In this document: one piece after another, positions 1 through 6,228 of the stretch
Numbering within the stretch: the first letter of the stretch is position 1
Layout: each line of letters opens with the position of its first letter
Origin: Deltaproteobacteria bacterium
GTDB lineage: Bacteria; Desulfobacterota; Desulfobulbia; Desulfobulbales; BM004
Assembly: GCA_019312685.1 (NCBI GenBank)
Contig: JAFDCR010000281.1
Coordinates: 1-7,525 of the forward strand
Length of the DNA: 7,525 nucleotides
Direction of reading: 5' to 3'
Position numbers and translations under genes: made by a program
The notes under the pieces: generated by a model
Databases searched by the model: none
Told to the model about the DNA's origin: nothing
What the model saw: the letters and a program-made list of their open reading frames with translations, nothing else

Positions 1-192
1 AAGCTTGTACAGCTGCAAAGCTGTTTCCAGGCTCTGTATCTGGATTTTAGCCTTCATGCGTCTGGCTTCATCCGGCCGGCCGATAATCCTCGGTACAATA
101 AGACCGGCCAGAATGCCCAGGATGACTAAAACAACCATGATTTCTATCAGGGTAAAACCCTGATTATTCAATCTCTTTTTATTGTTGAACAT
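1..192 (-). CDS. gspG: Type II secretion major pseudopilin GspG, 5' part (cut by window edge)
   Basis: This is the first 64 codons of a type II secretion major pseudopilin, read from an ATG at 192 and running off the left edge. A good Shine-Dalgarno (GAGGTGAG, 200-207) lies 7 bases before the ATG and fixes the start. Residues 1-12 form a short basic leader ending in Gly12. The prepilin peptidase motif G/FTLIE follows, with Phe13 as +1 of the mature protein and Glu17 as the conserved +5 glutamate. A hydrophobic helix (about 13-34) comes next, then the IVPRIIGRPDEA stretch and amphipathic helix typical of GspG. By family knowledge, GspG is processed and N-methylated by GspO and polymerises into the periplasmic pseudopilus. 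The usual protein is about 140-150 residues, so more than half is outside the window, including the calcium-binding loop. It follows gspF by 79 bases, the normal F-G order. Confidence 0.93.
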   Translation of the reverse strand, partial: MFNNKKRLNNQGFTLIEIMVVLVILGILAGLIVPRIIGRPDEARRMKAKIQIQSLETALQLYKL

Positions 193-271
193 GAATCGAC
201 TCACCTCAGTTTTTTATAAAAGATAACGCAATATTATCCATTATGCCATATCATGCAATATTTCATCCAGT

Positions 272-1498
272 TCAACCGATCATCTGGTTCATCTCAAAAA
301 TCGGCAGCAGGATTGAAATTACGATGAATCCGACCACAACTGCCATTAAGAGGATCATTACAGGCTCAATCAGTGCGGTCATGCCGGTAATACGTGTTTC
401 AACCTCCCGTTCATAGGCATCAGCGATTTTATGCAGCATACCTTCCAGATCGCCGCTTTGCTCGCCAACCGACACCATCTGCCTGAAAACAGGAGGGAAC
501 CAGACAGACCTGCTTAAAGCAAGGCTTAAGCTTTTTCCAGCCTGAATATCATCCATGGCATCATCAATAACATCCCCGATTAAAACATTGTTGACGATAT
601 TACGAACAATCTGCAGGGAGGTTATAAGCGGCACACCGCTCTGCAGAAGGCTGCCAAGGGTTCTGCCGAACCGGGATAAAGCTATCTTTCTGTTTATCTG
701 TCCGATAACCGGCAGACGAAGTTTTAACGTATCCCATATGTAGCGGCCCTTTGGTTTCTTTACCGCCTCTTTTATGATTGCAATAACTGCAACGATAATT
801 GCCAAAATCACCCACCAGTACGACCGCATGAAATCACTGAACCAGATAAGTATGGTGGTGGGTAGGGGAAGCACCTGTTTCATCTCTGTAAAAATACGTG
901 TCAGGTTCGGCACCACGAAGCTCAACAGGAAAAACAGAACCCCGGCACCGATTAACGCCATGAAGATCGGATATACCAAGGCCGCCTTGAAACGTCCTTT
1001 CAGGGCCTGCTGATGTTCTCCGAAATCCGCCAGTCTTTCCAAGACAACGTCAAGGGAACCGGATGCTTCACCTGCCCGGACCATGTTGATATAGATATTT
1101 GAAAAAAGTTTCTGGTGACGGGAGAGGGAAGCGGTCAAGCTGTTTCCTTCATTCACGGATTCCTTGATCTGGGCAATGATCTTTTTCAGTGCTGCTCCCG
1201 TAGTCTGTTCCATGAGTGCATCAAGGGCGGCAACCAGCGGTATTCCGGCATTGAGCAGGGTGGCAAGCTGGCGGGTCAAGGCATGAATGTCATCATCCGA
1301 TATCCTGTTAAAAATGGCGGGAAAAGAATAACTTCCGCCCGGCTCTGTTTTTGCCTTTGGGGTTGTCTCCCTCACCTGAACAGGATATTTCCCTGATGCC
1401 CTGAGCTTCTGACGGGCTACCACGGTGGAGTCGGCATCTATAATGCCGGTTATATTCTTGCCGCCCCGGTCAAGGGCTGTATATTCATAAACAGGCAT
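272..1498 (-). CDS. gspF: Type II secretion inner-membrane platform protein GspF
   Basis: The 408-residue product is full length for GspF, the polytopic inner-membrane platform protein that couples the GspE ATPase to pseudopilus assembly. It opens with MPVYEYTALD, the usual GspF start, followed by the cytoplasmic N-terminal part. Two T2SSF repeats follow, at about residues 70-195 and 273-398. The first contains NMVRAGEASGSLD and the second MVSVGEQSGDLEGML, the paired xGExSGxL signatures of the family. Hydrophobic segments lie near 174-198, 225-243 and 376-401. The related PilC of type IV pili is the main alternative, but the N-terminus and the adjacent gspG favour GspF. The gene is followed by gspG after 79 bases and preceded by a SlyD-like gene 87 bases upstream rather than by gspE. 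No convincing Shine-Dalgarno precedes the ATG. Confidence 0.95.
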   Translation of the reverse strand: MPVYEYTALDRGGKNITGIIDADSTVVARQKLRASGKYPVQVRETTPKAKTEPGGSYSFPAIFNRISDDDIHALTRQLATLLNAGIPLVAALDALMEQTTGAALKKIIAQIKESVNEGNSLTASLSRHQKLFSNIYINMVRAGEASGSLDVVLERLADFGEHQQALKGRFKAALVYPIFMALIGAGVLFFLLSFVVPNLTRIFTEMKQVLPLPTTILIWFSDFMRSYWWVILAIIVAVIAIIKEAVKKPKGRYIWDTLKLRLPVIGQINRKIALSRFGRTLGSLLQSGVPLITSLQIVRNIVNNVLIGDVIDDAMDDIQAGKSLSLALSRSVWFPPVFRQMVSVGEQSGDLEGMLHKIADAYEREVETRITGMTALIEPVMILLMAVVVGFIVISILLPIFEMNQMIG

Positions 1499-1585
1499 AA
1501 TAAATCAATAGACAATACACTGTGTTTTCAGAAAGTAAGGTACCCATGCTCCCCCATAGGTGTCAATAAAATTCACAGCGTGAAA

Positions 1586-2014
1586 TCAACAGATTTCCAC
1601 CAGTTCAATATCAAAGGTCAGATCCTTACCTGCCAGGGGAGGGTTTGCATCAAGGGTTATGTTCTGCTCATCCGTCTTAATAACGGTAACATGGATAAGT
1701 TCACCGCTCGGACTTCCCATTTCCAGACGCTGGCCGATCTCCGGATTAATGCCGGGAGGAATATGTTTTCTGTCCACAACCATTATCATGCTTGGATTCT
1801 GTTCACCATAGGCCTTTATGCAGGGAATTTCGACTGTCTTTTTATCGCCGACTCTCATCCCGATTACCGCCTCCTCAAAACCGGGAATAACCTGGCGGCT
1901 TCCTATCCTGAATTGCAGCGGTTCGCGGCCGCTGGACGAATCAAATACCGAACCGTCCTGCAGTCTGCCGGTGTAATGAATTTTCACTGTCTTCCCTTCT
2001 TTTGCCTGCGTCAT
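1586..2014 (-). CDS. SlyD-like FKBP-type peptidyl-prolyl cis-trans isomerase
   Basis: The 142-residue protein is a cytoplasmic FKBP isomerase of the SlyD type, which by family knowledge isomerises Xaa-Pro bonds and acts as a folding chaperone. The FKBP fold is split: residues 1-69 carry VKIHYTGRLQDGSVFDSS and the QVIPGFEEAVIGMRVGDKK core, and 120-141 carry the closing strand PLAGKDLTFDIELVEI. Residues about 70-119 (AYGEQNP to ITLDA) are the inserted IF chaperone flap. The histidine/cysteine-rich metal-binding tail of E. coli SlyD is absent: the chain ends EIC. The usual NHPLAG near the end reads NPPLAG here. No signal peptide is visible. A strong AGGAG sits 7 bases before the ATG. The gene follows the mscS terminator, so it should have its own promoter in 2015-2095, although only weak matches are seen. 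It may lead into gspF, since no terminator is visible in the 87-base gap. Confidence 0.92.
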   Translation of the reverse strand: MTQAKEGKTVKIHYTGRLQDGSVFDSSSGREPLQFRIGSRQVIPGFEEAVIGMRVGDKKTVEIPCIKAYGEQNPSMIMVVDRKHIPPGINPEIGQRLEMGSPSGELIHVTVIKTDEQNITLDANPPLAGKDLTFDIELVEIC

Positions 2015-2095
2015 TGTTTACTCCTGTAGATTTTACTTCATATTAATTGCTTTAAACCGTTATCATATCTTTAACATGTCAGTACATTCTTGCAA

Positions 2096-2130
2096 GAAAA
2101 CAAAACCCCGACAGCCGTTAGCTGAAGGGG
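2096..2130 (-). terminator. Intrinsic terminator after the mscS-family gene
   Basis: Read on the minus strand, CCCC (2127-2130) and CAGC (2121-2124) pair with GCTG (2112-2115) and GGGG (2106-2109). They are separated by a 2x2 internal mismatch and close a 5-base loop at 2116-2120. A TTTTGTTTT tract (2097-2105) follows directly. GC-rich stem plus U-tract is the classic Rho-independent layout. It lies about 50 bases past the mscS stop and should separate that unit from the SlyD-like gene. Confidence 0.85.
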
Positions 2131-2134
2131 TCTG

Positions 2135-2180
2135 TCCTTTGAAAAAAGGATTCCTGATTCCAGCTTTTTACAAGAAAGCT
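2135..2180. repeat. Two A/T-rich hairpins between the mscS stop and the terminator
   Basis: Two perfect 6-bp inverted repeats sit side by side. TCCTTT (2135-2140) pairs with AAAGGA (2145-2150) around GAAA. AGCTTT (2162-2167) pairs with AAAGCT (2175-2180) around a 7-base loop, and the second one overlaps the mscS TAG stop (2179-2181). With the terminator they make three stem-loops in a row in the mscS 3' UTR. The stems are short and A/T-rich, so a role in RNA stability is only inferred. Confidence 0.45.
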
Positions 2181-3009
2181 ACATAACCTGGGCGGCCTCC
2201 TCCTTATCAACAAAAAGATGGACATCCTGCTGCGGAAACGGAATGCTGATACCTGCTTCATCAAGTCCATTTTTGATACGTTCCGTCAGCGCAAAACGCA
2301 CGTCCCAGTAATCTGCGGTCTTCACCCAGGGCCTGAACACCAGATTCACACTGGAATCACCAAGTTCGGCAACAGCGACTGTCGGCGCCGGCTCCTGCAG
2401 CACGCGGGATTCCTCCCTTGCCAGCCTCTCAAGAATCTCCTTTGTCTGCGCCATATCATCGCTGTAACTGATTCCCACTACCAGGTCAATACGTCTTTTA
2501 TCCTTGGCATTAATATTGGTTATGATGTCACTGATAATTTTATTGTTCGGCACAATGACCAGCTGATTATCAGCAGTACAGAAAAGTGTATTGAAAATGG
2601 TTATCTTCTCAACCTTTGCAGTAATCCCTGCAGTCGAAACCACATCGCCGATGGTGAAAGGTCTGAACATAACCAGCATGACCCCGGCGGCAAAATTGGA
2701 TAATGAGTCCTTCAAGGCAAGACCGACGGCCAGGCCTGCAGCACCCACGATTGTCAGAAATGAGGTTGTATTGATTCCCAGCCTCCCGGCTGCAGCAATT
2801 ACAACCAGAACAATGAGGGTATAATATGTAAGGTTGGTCAGAAAATTTACAATGGTTGCATCAACCTTGTTTTTCTCCATTATTTTTGCAAGGAGGTTGG
2901 CAATCCGGCGGGAGAGCCATTTCCCCACAATGAAAATCAGGATGGCCCCGATAATATTGAGAGTATATAAAGAAATCCATGTCTGAAGAGCATCAACATT
3001 TATGTCCAT
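2179..3009 (-). CDS. mscS: MscS-family small-conductance mechanosensitive channel
   Basis: The 276-residue protein matches the compact MscS layout (E. coli MscS is 286). By family knowledge it is an inner-membrane homoheptamer that opens on membrane tension and releases solutes during hypo-osmotic shock. Hydrophobic segments lie at about 15-31 (TM1), 57-75 (TM2) and 81-115 (TM3). TM3 carries the signature GAAGLAVGLALKDSLSNFAAG, with Leu93 and Leu97 at the positions of the pore-sealing leucines L105 and L109 of E. coli. The kink pair Q112-G113 is replaced by Lys100-Asp101, a variant common in the family. FRPFTIGDVV leads into the cytoplasmic beta domain, with IVPNNKIISDIITN, and the alpha/beta vestibule with ERIKNGLDEAGISIPFPQQDVHL. 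A perfect AGGAGG lies 7 bases before the ATG, so the start is secure. It appears to be its own transcript: a 169-base gap upstream and an intrinsic terminator downstream. Confidence 0.95.
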   Translation of the reverse strand: MDINVDALQTWISLYTLNIIGAILIFIVGKWLSRRIANLLAKIMEKNKVDATIVNFLTNLTYYTLIVLVVIAAAGRLGINTTSFLTIVGAAGLAVGLALKDSLSNFAAGVMLVMFRPFTIGDVVSTAGITAKVEKITIFNTLFCTADNQLVIVPNNKIISDIITNINAKDKRRIDLVVGISYSDDMAQTKEILERLAREESRVLQEPAPTVAVAELGDSSVNLVFRPWVKTADYWDVRFALTERIKNGLDEAGISIPFPQQDVHLFVDKEEAAQVM

Positions 3010-3178
3010 CTTTAATCCTCCTGAAAAAGTATTAATCCCGCCTGAGCATTCAACTCATTACTTTGATGACTATTTTACTGAATATGCAGAACTACCAGAA
3101 ATGATTCTCAAGATACAATATATTCTTTATGGGAGCTACTTTAGCCATAATTCTTATACGGCGTGAATTAATCCAACA
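3010..3178 (-). other. Intergenic region upstream of the mscS-family gene
   Basis: This 169-base A/T-rich gap separates the zinc-ribbon stop from the mscS-family start. It holds the mscS Shine-Dalgarno (AGGAGG). I saw no GC-rich hairpin with a T-tract, so no terminator for the upstream unit is evident. The best sigma-70-like pair (TTGGAT, 18 bases, AATTAT, near the 3178 end) is too poor to call as a promoter. No supported small gene is visible. Confidence 0.5.
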
Positions 3179-3382
3179 TCAAAAATCGGACAGATCAACA
3201 TGCCAACCCAAGCGGAACCGGCTGTGGCAATTGGGGCAGATAAGGTATATCTCTGCTTGGCTTCTGCCATCCGGAACCTTGAAGGAAACATGGAAACCGT
3301 CTGTATAACCGCAGGCCGGGCACGTATAGATTTCTCCTTCCGGCTTGATGTTGCCAACCTTATCCTTGGCTCCCATATCCAT
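3179..3382 (-). CDS. Small two-CXXC zinc-ribbon protein, function unknown
   Basis: The 67-residue product carries CPAC at 21-24 and CPNC at 49-52, spaced as in a single-zinc ribbon. A basic, aromatic strand region lies between them and FRLGWHVDLSDF follows. No other domain, signal peptide or membrane segment is seen. The start at 3382 is supported by an AAGGAG 8 bases upstream; a second in-frame ATG at codon 3 is the only close alternative. The gene lies 62 bases after the frame-restored end of the M23 peptidase gene on the same strand and probably shares its transcript. I do not recognise the family by name. Zinc ribbons this small often bind nucleic acid or a protein partner, but nothing here shows which. 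The intact Cys pairs and clear ribosome-binding site make it likely to be real. Confidence 0.8.
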   Translation of the reverse strand: MDMGAKDKVGNIKPEGEIYTCPACGYTDGFHVSFKVPDGRSQAEIYLICPNCHSRFRLGWHVDLSDF

Positions 3383-3444
3383 TGGAAACTCCTTCAGGGT
3401 TGAAATATATCCGACAGTAACAGTTTGATCCTGTGCTGGTTTAT

Positions 3445-4334
3445 TTATTTCTTATTCTGGAATTTTTTAAGATATTTTGCGATTCTCACAAAACGGGTTG
3501 GATTTACGATCTTGTCGTTATAGTGAATCTCGTAATGTACATGGGGTCCTGTACTTCTGCCGGTGCTGCCAACCAAACCGATAACCTGTCCCCTTTCCAC
3601 AGGATCACCCTTTTCACGAAATTTTTTTGCATATGGGCATATTTTGTTACAAAGCCGTTGCCATGGTCAATCAGAATATAGTATCCGTCTCCTTTTGTAT
3701 AATTCTCTATTTTGACTTCCCCGTCGGCAGTCGCCTTGACATCTGTTCCCCTCATTCCCCTGATATCAACCCCCCGGTGATATGCCTTCTTGCCATTGAT
3801 CGGGTCGTTTCGCCAGCCGAATCTTGAGGTAATGACCCCTGGAACAGGTGGGCCAAGCGGCACATTCTGGATTGTGTCCAGATACTGGTCTGTCCGCATT
3901 ATAAGCTCATCCCCGGTATTCCCGACAGAGCTGGTAAAAGGTCCACCGCTATTCTTGCTGCTTTCCTGAATCTTAATATCAACACCCACCAGGTTCAGGA
4001 TTGACTCTATTACCCTGCTCTTATTATCCAGGTCCGCCACAGCAGTATCAAGCAGAACCGCCTTTTCCTCCTGCAAAACAGCTATCCTGTTTTTCAGCCA
4101 CTCGTTGCTCATTCTTAAGGACTGCAGTTCAGTCAAATGCATATCCGCTTCATAACCGGCATATTTTTTCTTCAGTTCCAAATTTTTTAAATAAAGACTG
4201 AATCCAGCCCAGGAGCCGACTGCAAGGATAAGCAGAAAAACAACGGGCAGAGAAATCCTTTCCTGCAAAGCGGAAACAAACCTGCTTGCCTGTCTTTCAA
4301 TATTTGATTCCCCTTTCACTGGTCGGTTCGTCAT
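3445..4334 (-). CDS. Membrane-anchored M23 (LytM-type) metallopeptidase, frameshifted near the 3' end
   Basis: This gene encodes a probable peptidoglycan DD-endopeptidase or a divisome-type LytM regulator. The zero frame gives 276 residues and stops at 3504. A basic N-terminus (1-28) precedes one membrane anchor (about 30-49), a coiled-coil region (about 50-112) and a linker. The peptidase domain starts near 160 (PVPGVITSRFGWRNDP), with zinc ligands His186 and Asp190 in YHRGVD and the YAHM histidine at 234. After Gln236-Lys237 the zero frame turns into non-family sequence. The -1 frame instead continues KGDPVERGQVIGLVGSTG, with the last catalytic motif HVH at 3535-3543, then NPTRF, and ends at TAA 3445-3447. 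Adding one base to the A7 run (3622-3628) restores about 296 residues. The start is weakly backed by AAGGA 11 bases upstream. A promoter lies at 4411-4439. The cause could be sequencing error, mutation or programmed slippage. Confidence 0.9.
3622..3628 (-). other. A7 homopolymer where the M23 reading frame breaks
   Basis: On the minus strand the codons are CAA AAA AAT TTC, which contain the heptamer A AAA AAT, a possible -1 slippery sequence. Upstream the zero frame is typical M23; downstream the -1 frame is. The junction can therefore be placed at or just beside this run, because TTT CGT GAA AAG GGT GAT reads sensibly once the shift is made. A one-base deletion in the run, a read error, or slippage by ribosome or polymerase would all look the same here. 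Confidence 0.85.
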
Positions 4335-4410
4335 ACCTATATATATCCTTTATCTTTATAAAATTTTAACCCGGCTTGTATTCTTTAACTTTGCATAAGA
4401 GCCGCCGGCG

Positions 4411-4439
4411 AGAATAATACTTAGAATAAGCGCAGTCAA
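4411..4439 (-). promoter_or_regulatory. Sigma-70-type promoter for the M23/zinc-ribbon unit
   Basis: On the minus strand TTGACT (4434-4439, 5 of 6 to consensus) is followed by a 17-base spacer and TATTCT (4411-4416, 4 of 6). A T8 tract (4441-4448) lies just upstream of the -35 element and could act as an A/T-rich upstream element. Transcription would start near 4404 and leave a leader of about 70 bases before the peptidase ATG. The site also falls inside a start-less open frame, so one of the two readings may be chance. Confidence 0.55.
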
Positions 4440-4498
4440 TAAAAAAAACTTGTTGTCCTCCAGCTTGAAAAAATACTTTCTGCTTTAAAATCAAAATA

Positions 4499-5458
4499 TT
4501 AAGAAGGATTCACAGCCTTGGCGAAGATCCTGATTGGGGCGGGATATCCCTCCACTGTCAGGGAGGAATCGGACTTATCGATAAAATCCTCATACGATTC
4601 AAAAGCCATCCAGTCGGTTCGCCGCTGTTCCCGGCTGGACATCGGATGCGAAAAGAATATCTTCACATCAGTAAAACCGGCCCGGGACAGCCAGTTAGCC
4701 AGACAGGGAGCGGTCGGGACAAAATAGGTTCCCGGAACTTTGGCATAACGATGTGCTGGAAAGAGCGCCTGCGGTTCTTCCCCGGGAATTCCCTGGGACT
4801 CCACGATCAGAACACCTCCAGGGCTCATGGCACTCCTGATATCCCGCAGTACATCCACTGGCGAGGAACGGTGATACAGAATGCCCATGAGAAAGACGAC
4901 ATCGAAACAGTTCCTGTAGAGCTTGATATGCTCAACACCAAGCAGTTCGACAGCCAGATTCTCTACCCCGGCAAAAGAATTCAGGGTTTTAAAGGTATAA
5001 TAATGCTGCAGGTACGGCTCAAAGCCAAGCACCAGTTCAGGTTCATGTTGGGTCATCCTGAACATATAGTAACCGTTATTGCACCCTATGTCAGCCACGA
5101 TCTTGCCACGCAGGTCAGGCAGTTCAGGCAGTACCCGGTTCCATTTGCGTTCACTGCGCCATTCAGCGTCGATGCTGATCCCGAACACCTCGAACGGTCC
5201 CTTGCGCCAAGGCATGAAATCCCGCATAACCTGATATACTTTTTCCCTGTCCTGCTCTGAAAGTTCGTCAGCCTGGCCGATTGTCACAACATCTCCTGAG
5301 AAGTCGCAATAACCGGCCCTTATATGTTTCACCCTTTCATAAGGAAGACGTAAGCGTTCCACCCCCTTCTTACCCAGGTCCAGCCAGCGTTCCTTTTCCT
5401 GCAGTAAAGCAAGTATTGCCTTACGATCAACATTGGGGAGGAGATTTACATATTGCAT
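4499..5458 (-). CDS. cmoB: tRNA U34 carboxymethyltransferase CmoB
   Basis: The 319-residue protein is close to E. coli CmoB (323). By family knowledge it transfers a carboxymethyl group from carboxy-SAM to 5-hydroxyuridine at tRNA position 34, giving 5-oxyacetyluridine (cmo5U), which widens wobble decoding. The N-terminal helical part (1-85) leads to FMPWRKGPF. The Rossmann methyltransferase core carries DIGCNNGYYMFRM at 123-135. With a constant offset of five from E. coli numbering (from memory), Lys86, Trp100, Lys105, Met191, Tyr195 and Arg310 match the ligand-binding residues K91, W105, K110, M196, Y200 and R315. GILYHRSSP and EQRRTDWMAFES are further CmoB signatures, and the tail is TVEGYPAP. 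The start follows the cmoA stop by 18 bases. The Shine-Dalgarno is poor (AAAGG about 15 bases off), so translational coupling to cmoA is plausible. No clear terminator follows. Confidence 0.96.
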   Translation of the reverse strand: MQYVNLLPNVDRKAILALLQEKERWLDLGKKGVERLRLPYERVKHIRAGYCDFSGDVVTIGQADELSEQDREKVYQVMRDFMPWRKGPFEVFGISIDAEWRSERKWNRVLPELPDLRGKIVADIGCNNGYYMFRMTQHEPELVLGFEPYLQHYYTFKTLNSFAGVENLAVELLGVEHIKLYRNCFDVVFLMGILYHRSSPVDVLRDIRSAMSPGGVLIVESQGIPGEEPQALFPAHRYAKVPGTYFVPTAPCLANWLSRAGFTDVKIFFSHPMSSREQRRTDWMAFESYEDFIDKSDSSLTVEGYPAPIRIFAKAVNPS

Positions 5459-5476
5459 GGGAATTCAGGAAGACCT

Positions 5477-6199
5477 TTATTTGAAGGCCGCAAAAGACAC
5501 GAAGTTGAACCATTGGAAAAAGGTGGCAACGCTGGAGAAGCCGGCCGCCTCAAGCAGCTTGATATTTTCCTGAATGGTATTTGGGATCAGGACGTTTTCC
5601 AACGCCTCGCGCTTATTGGCAATTTCCAGTTCGGAATACCCCCGTCTCATCTTATAACGATGGTATGAATCCAGGAATTGCCGCTCAAGATATTTATCCC
5701 GGCAGACGATTTTTTCACTGAGGATCAAAACTCCCCCTTTGCGCAATCCTCTGTAGATCTTCTGCAGAAAATCCTGCCTGACCTCGGGTTTAATGAATTG
5801 CAGAGTGTAATTCATTATGACTGCCCCGGCCCCGGAAAATTCAGCCCGGGTGATATCCTGCTCCATAAAGTCAATCCTGTCCTGCATGGAAAACATTTCC
5901 ACTTTGCGTAATGCCTTGTCGAGCATGGCCTTTGAATTATCAATCCCGACAAACTTGATGCTTTTTGTCTGCAGTTCTCTGGCAAGAACAATCAGGGTCG
6001 TGGCAGTCGAACAGCCAAGGTCATAAACCGTATCACCTGCCTGCAATGACCGCTCCAGTATTTCTGCGATCATTTCAATAACCTGCCTGTAAAAGGGAAC
6101 CGAGCGGTCAAGCATGTCGTCAAAAACCTCAGCCACCCGTTCATCAAAGACAAACTTCTCTGCCGGACCTTTATATTCAAAAAGATTATCGCGGGCCAT
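5477..6199 (-). CDS. cmoA: Carboxy-S-adenosyl-L-methionine synthase CmoA
   Basis: The 240-residue protein matches CmoA (E. coli 247) over its whole length. The family enzyme converts SAM and prephenate to carboxy-SAM, releasing phenylpyruvate, and so supplies the donor used by CmoB. The start region contains FDERVAEVFDDMLDRSVPFY. The SAM-binding Rossmann motif is VYDLGCSTATT (58-68), followed by GIDNS (85-89), EQDI (113-116) and NYTLQF (130-135). With an offset of two from E. coli numbering (from memory), Tyr37, Gly62-Ser64, Asp87-Asn88, Asp115-Ile116, Asn130 and Arg197 match Y39, G64-S66, D89-N90, D117-I118, N132 and R199. The last of these, the arginine that holds the carboxylate and marks carboxy-SAM use, sets it apart from ordinary methyltransferases. 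GYSELEIANKREALENVL is the C-terminal family signature. The gene lies 29 bases after the lyase-like gene and 18 before cmoB; its ribosome-binding site is weak. Confidence 0.96.
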   Translation of the reverse strand: MARDNLFEYKGPAEKFVFDERVAEVFDDMLDRSVPFYRQVIEMIAEILERSLQAGDTVYDLGCSTATTLIVLARELQTKSIKFVGIDNSKAMLDKALRKVEMFSMQDRIDFMEQDITRAEFSGAGAVIMNYTLQFIKPEVRQDFLQKIYRGLRKGGVLILSEKIVCRDKYLERQFLDSYHRYKMRRGYSELEIANKREALENVLIPNTIQENIKLLEAAGFSSVATFFQWFNFVSFAAFK

Positions 6200-6228
6200 A
6201 TTTATTTTATCCGCATTTACGCTTGATG

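Noticed and set aside
1..6. HindIII-type AAGCTT exactly at the left end
   Set aside because: It is in frame within gspG (Lys-Leu) and may just be a clone or window boundary; no biological signal.
2015..2095. Promoter for the SlyD-like gene
   Set aside because: One must exist after the mscS terminator, but candidate -35/-10 pairs have wrong spacing or poor matches.
2218..2703. Plus-strand open frame opposite the mscS-family gene, and a similar one at 1580-2029 opposite the SlyD-like gene
   Set aside because: Both mirror well-identified minus-strand genes and encode low-complexity, non-family sequence.
2268..2710. Lys-Asp in place of Gln-Gly at the MscS TM3 kink as an unusual variant
   Set aside because: KD at this position is frequent among MscS homologues, so it is not a novelty.
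3154..3357. Alternative minus-strand frame overlapping the zinc-ribbon gene
   Set aside because: It lacks the Cys motifs and has no ribosome-binding site; the frame ending at 3179 has both.
4335..4498. Terminator after cmoB
   Set aside because: There are T-runs on the minus strand but no GC-rich stem before them, so no intrinsic terminator is called.
4646..5260. Long plus-strand open frame (about 204 codons) opposite cmoB
   Set aside because: It is antisense to a full-length, residue-perfect cmoB, has no recognisable domain and no convincing ribosome-binding site.
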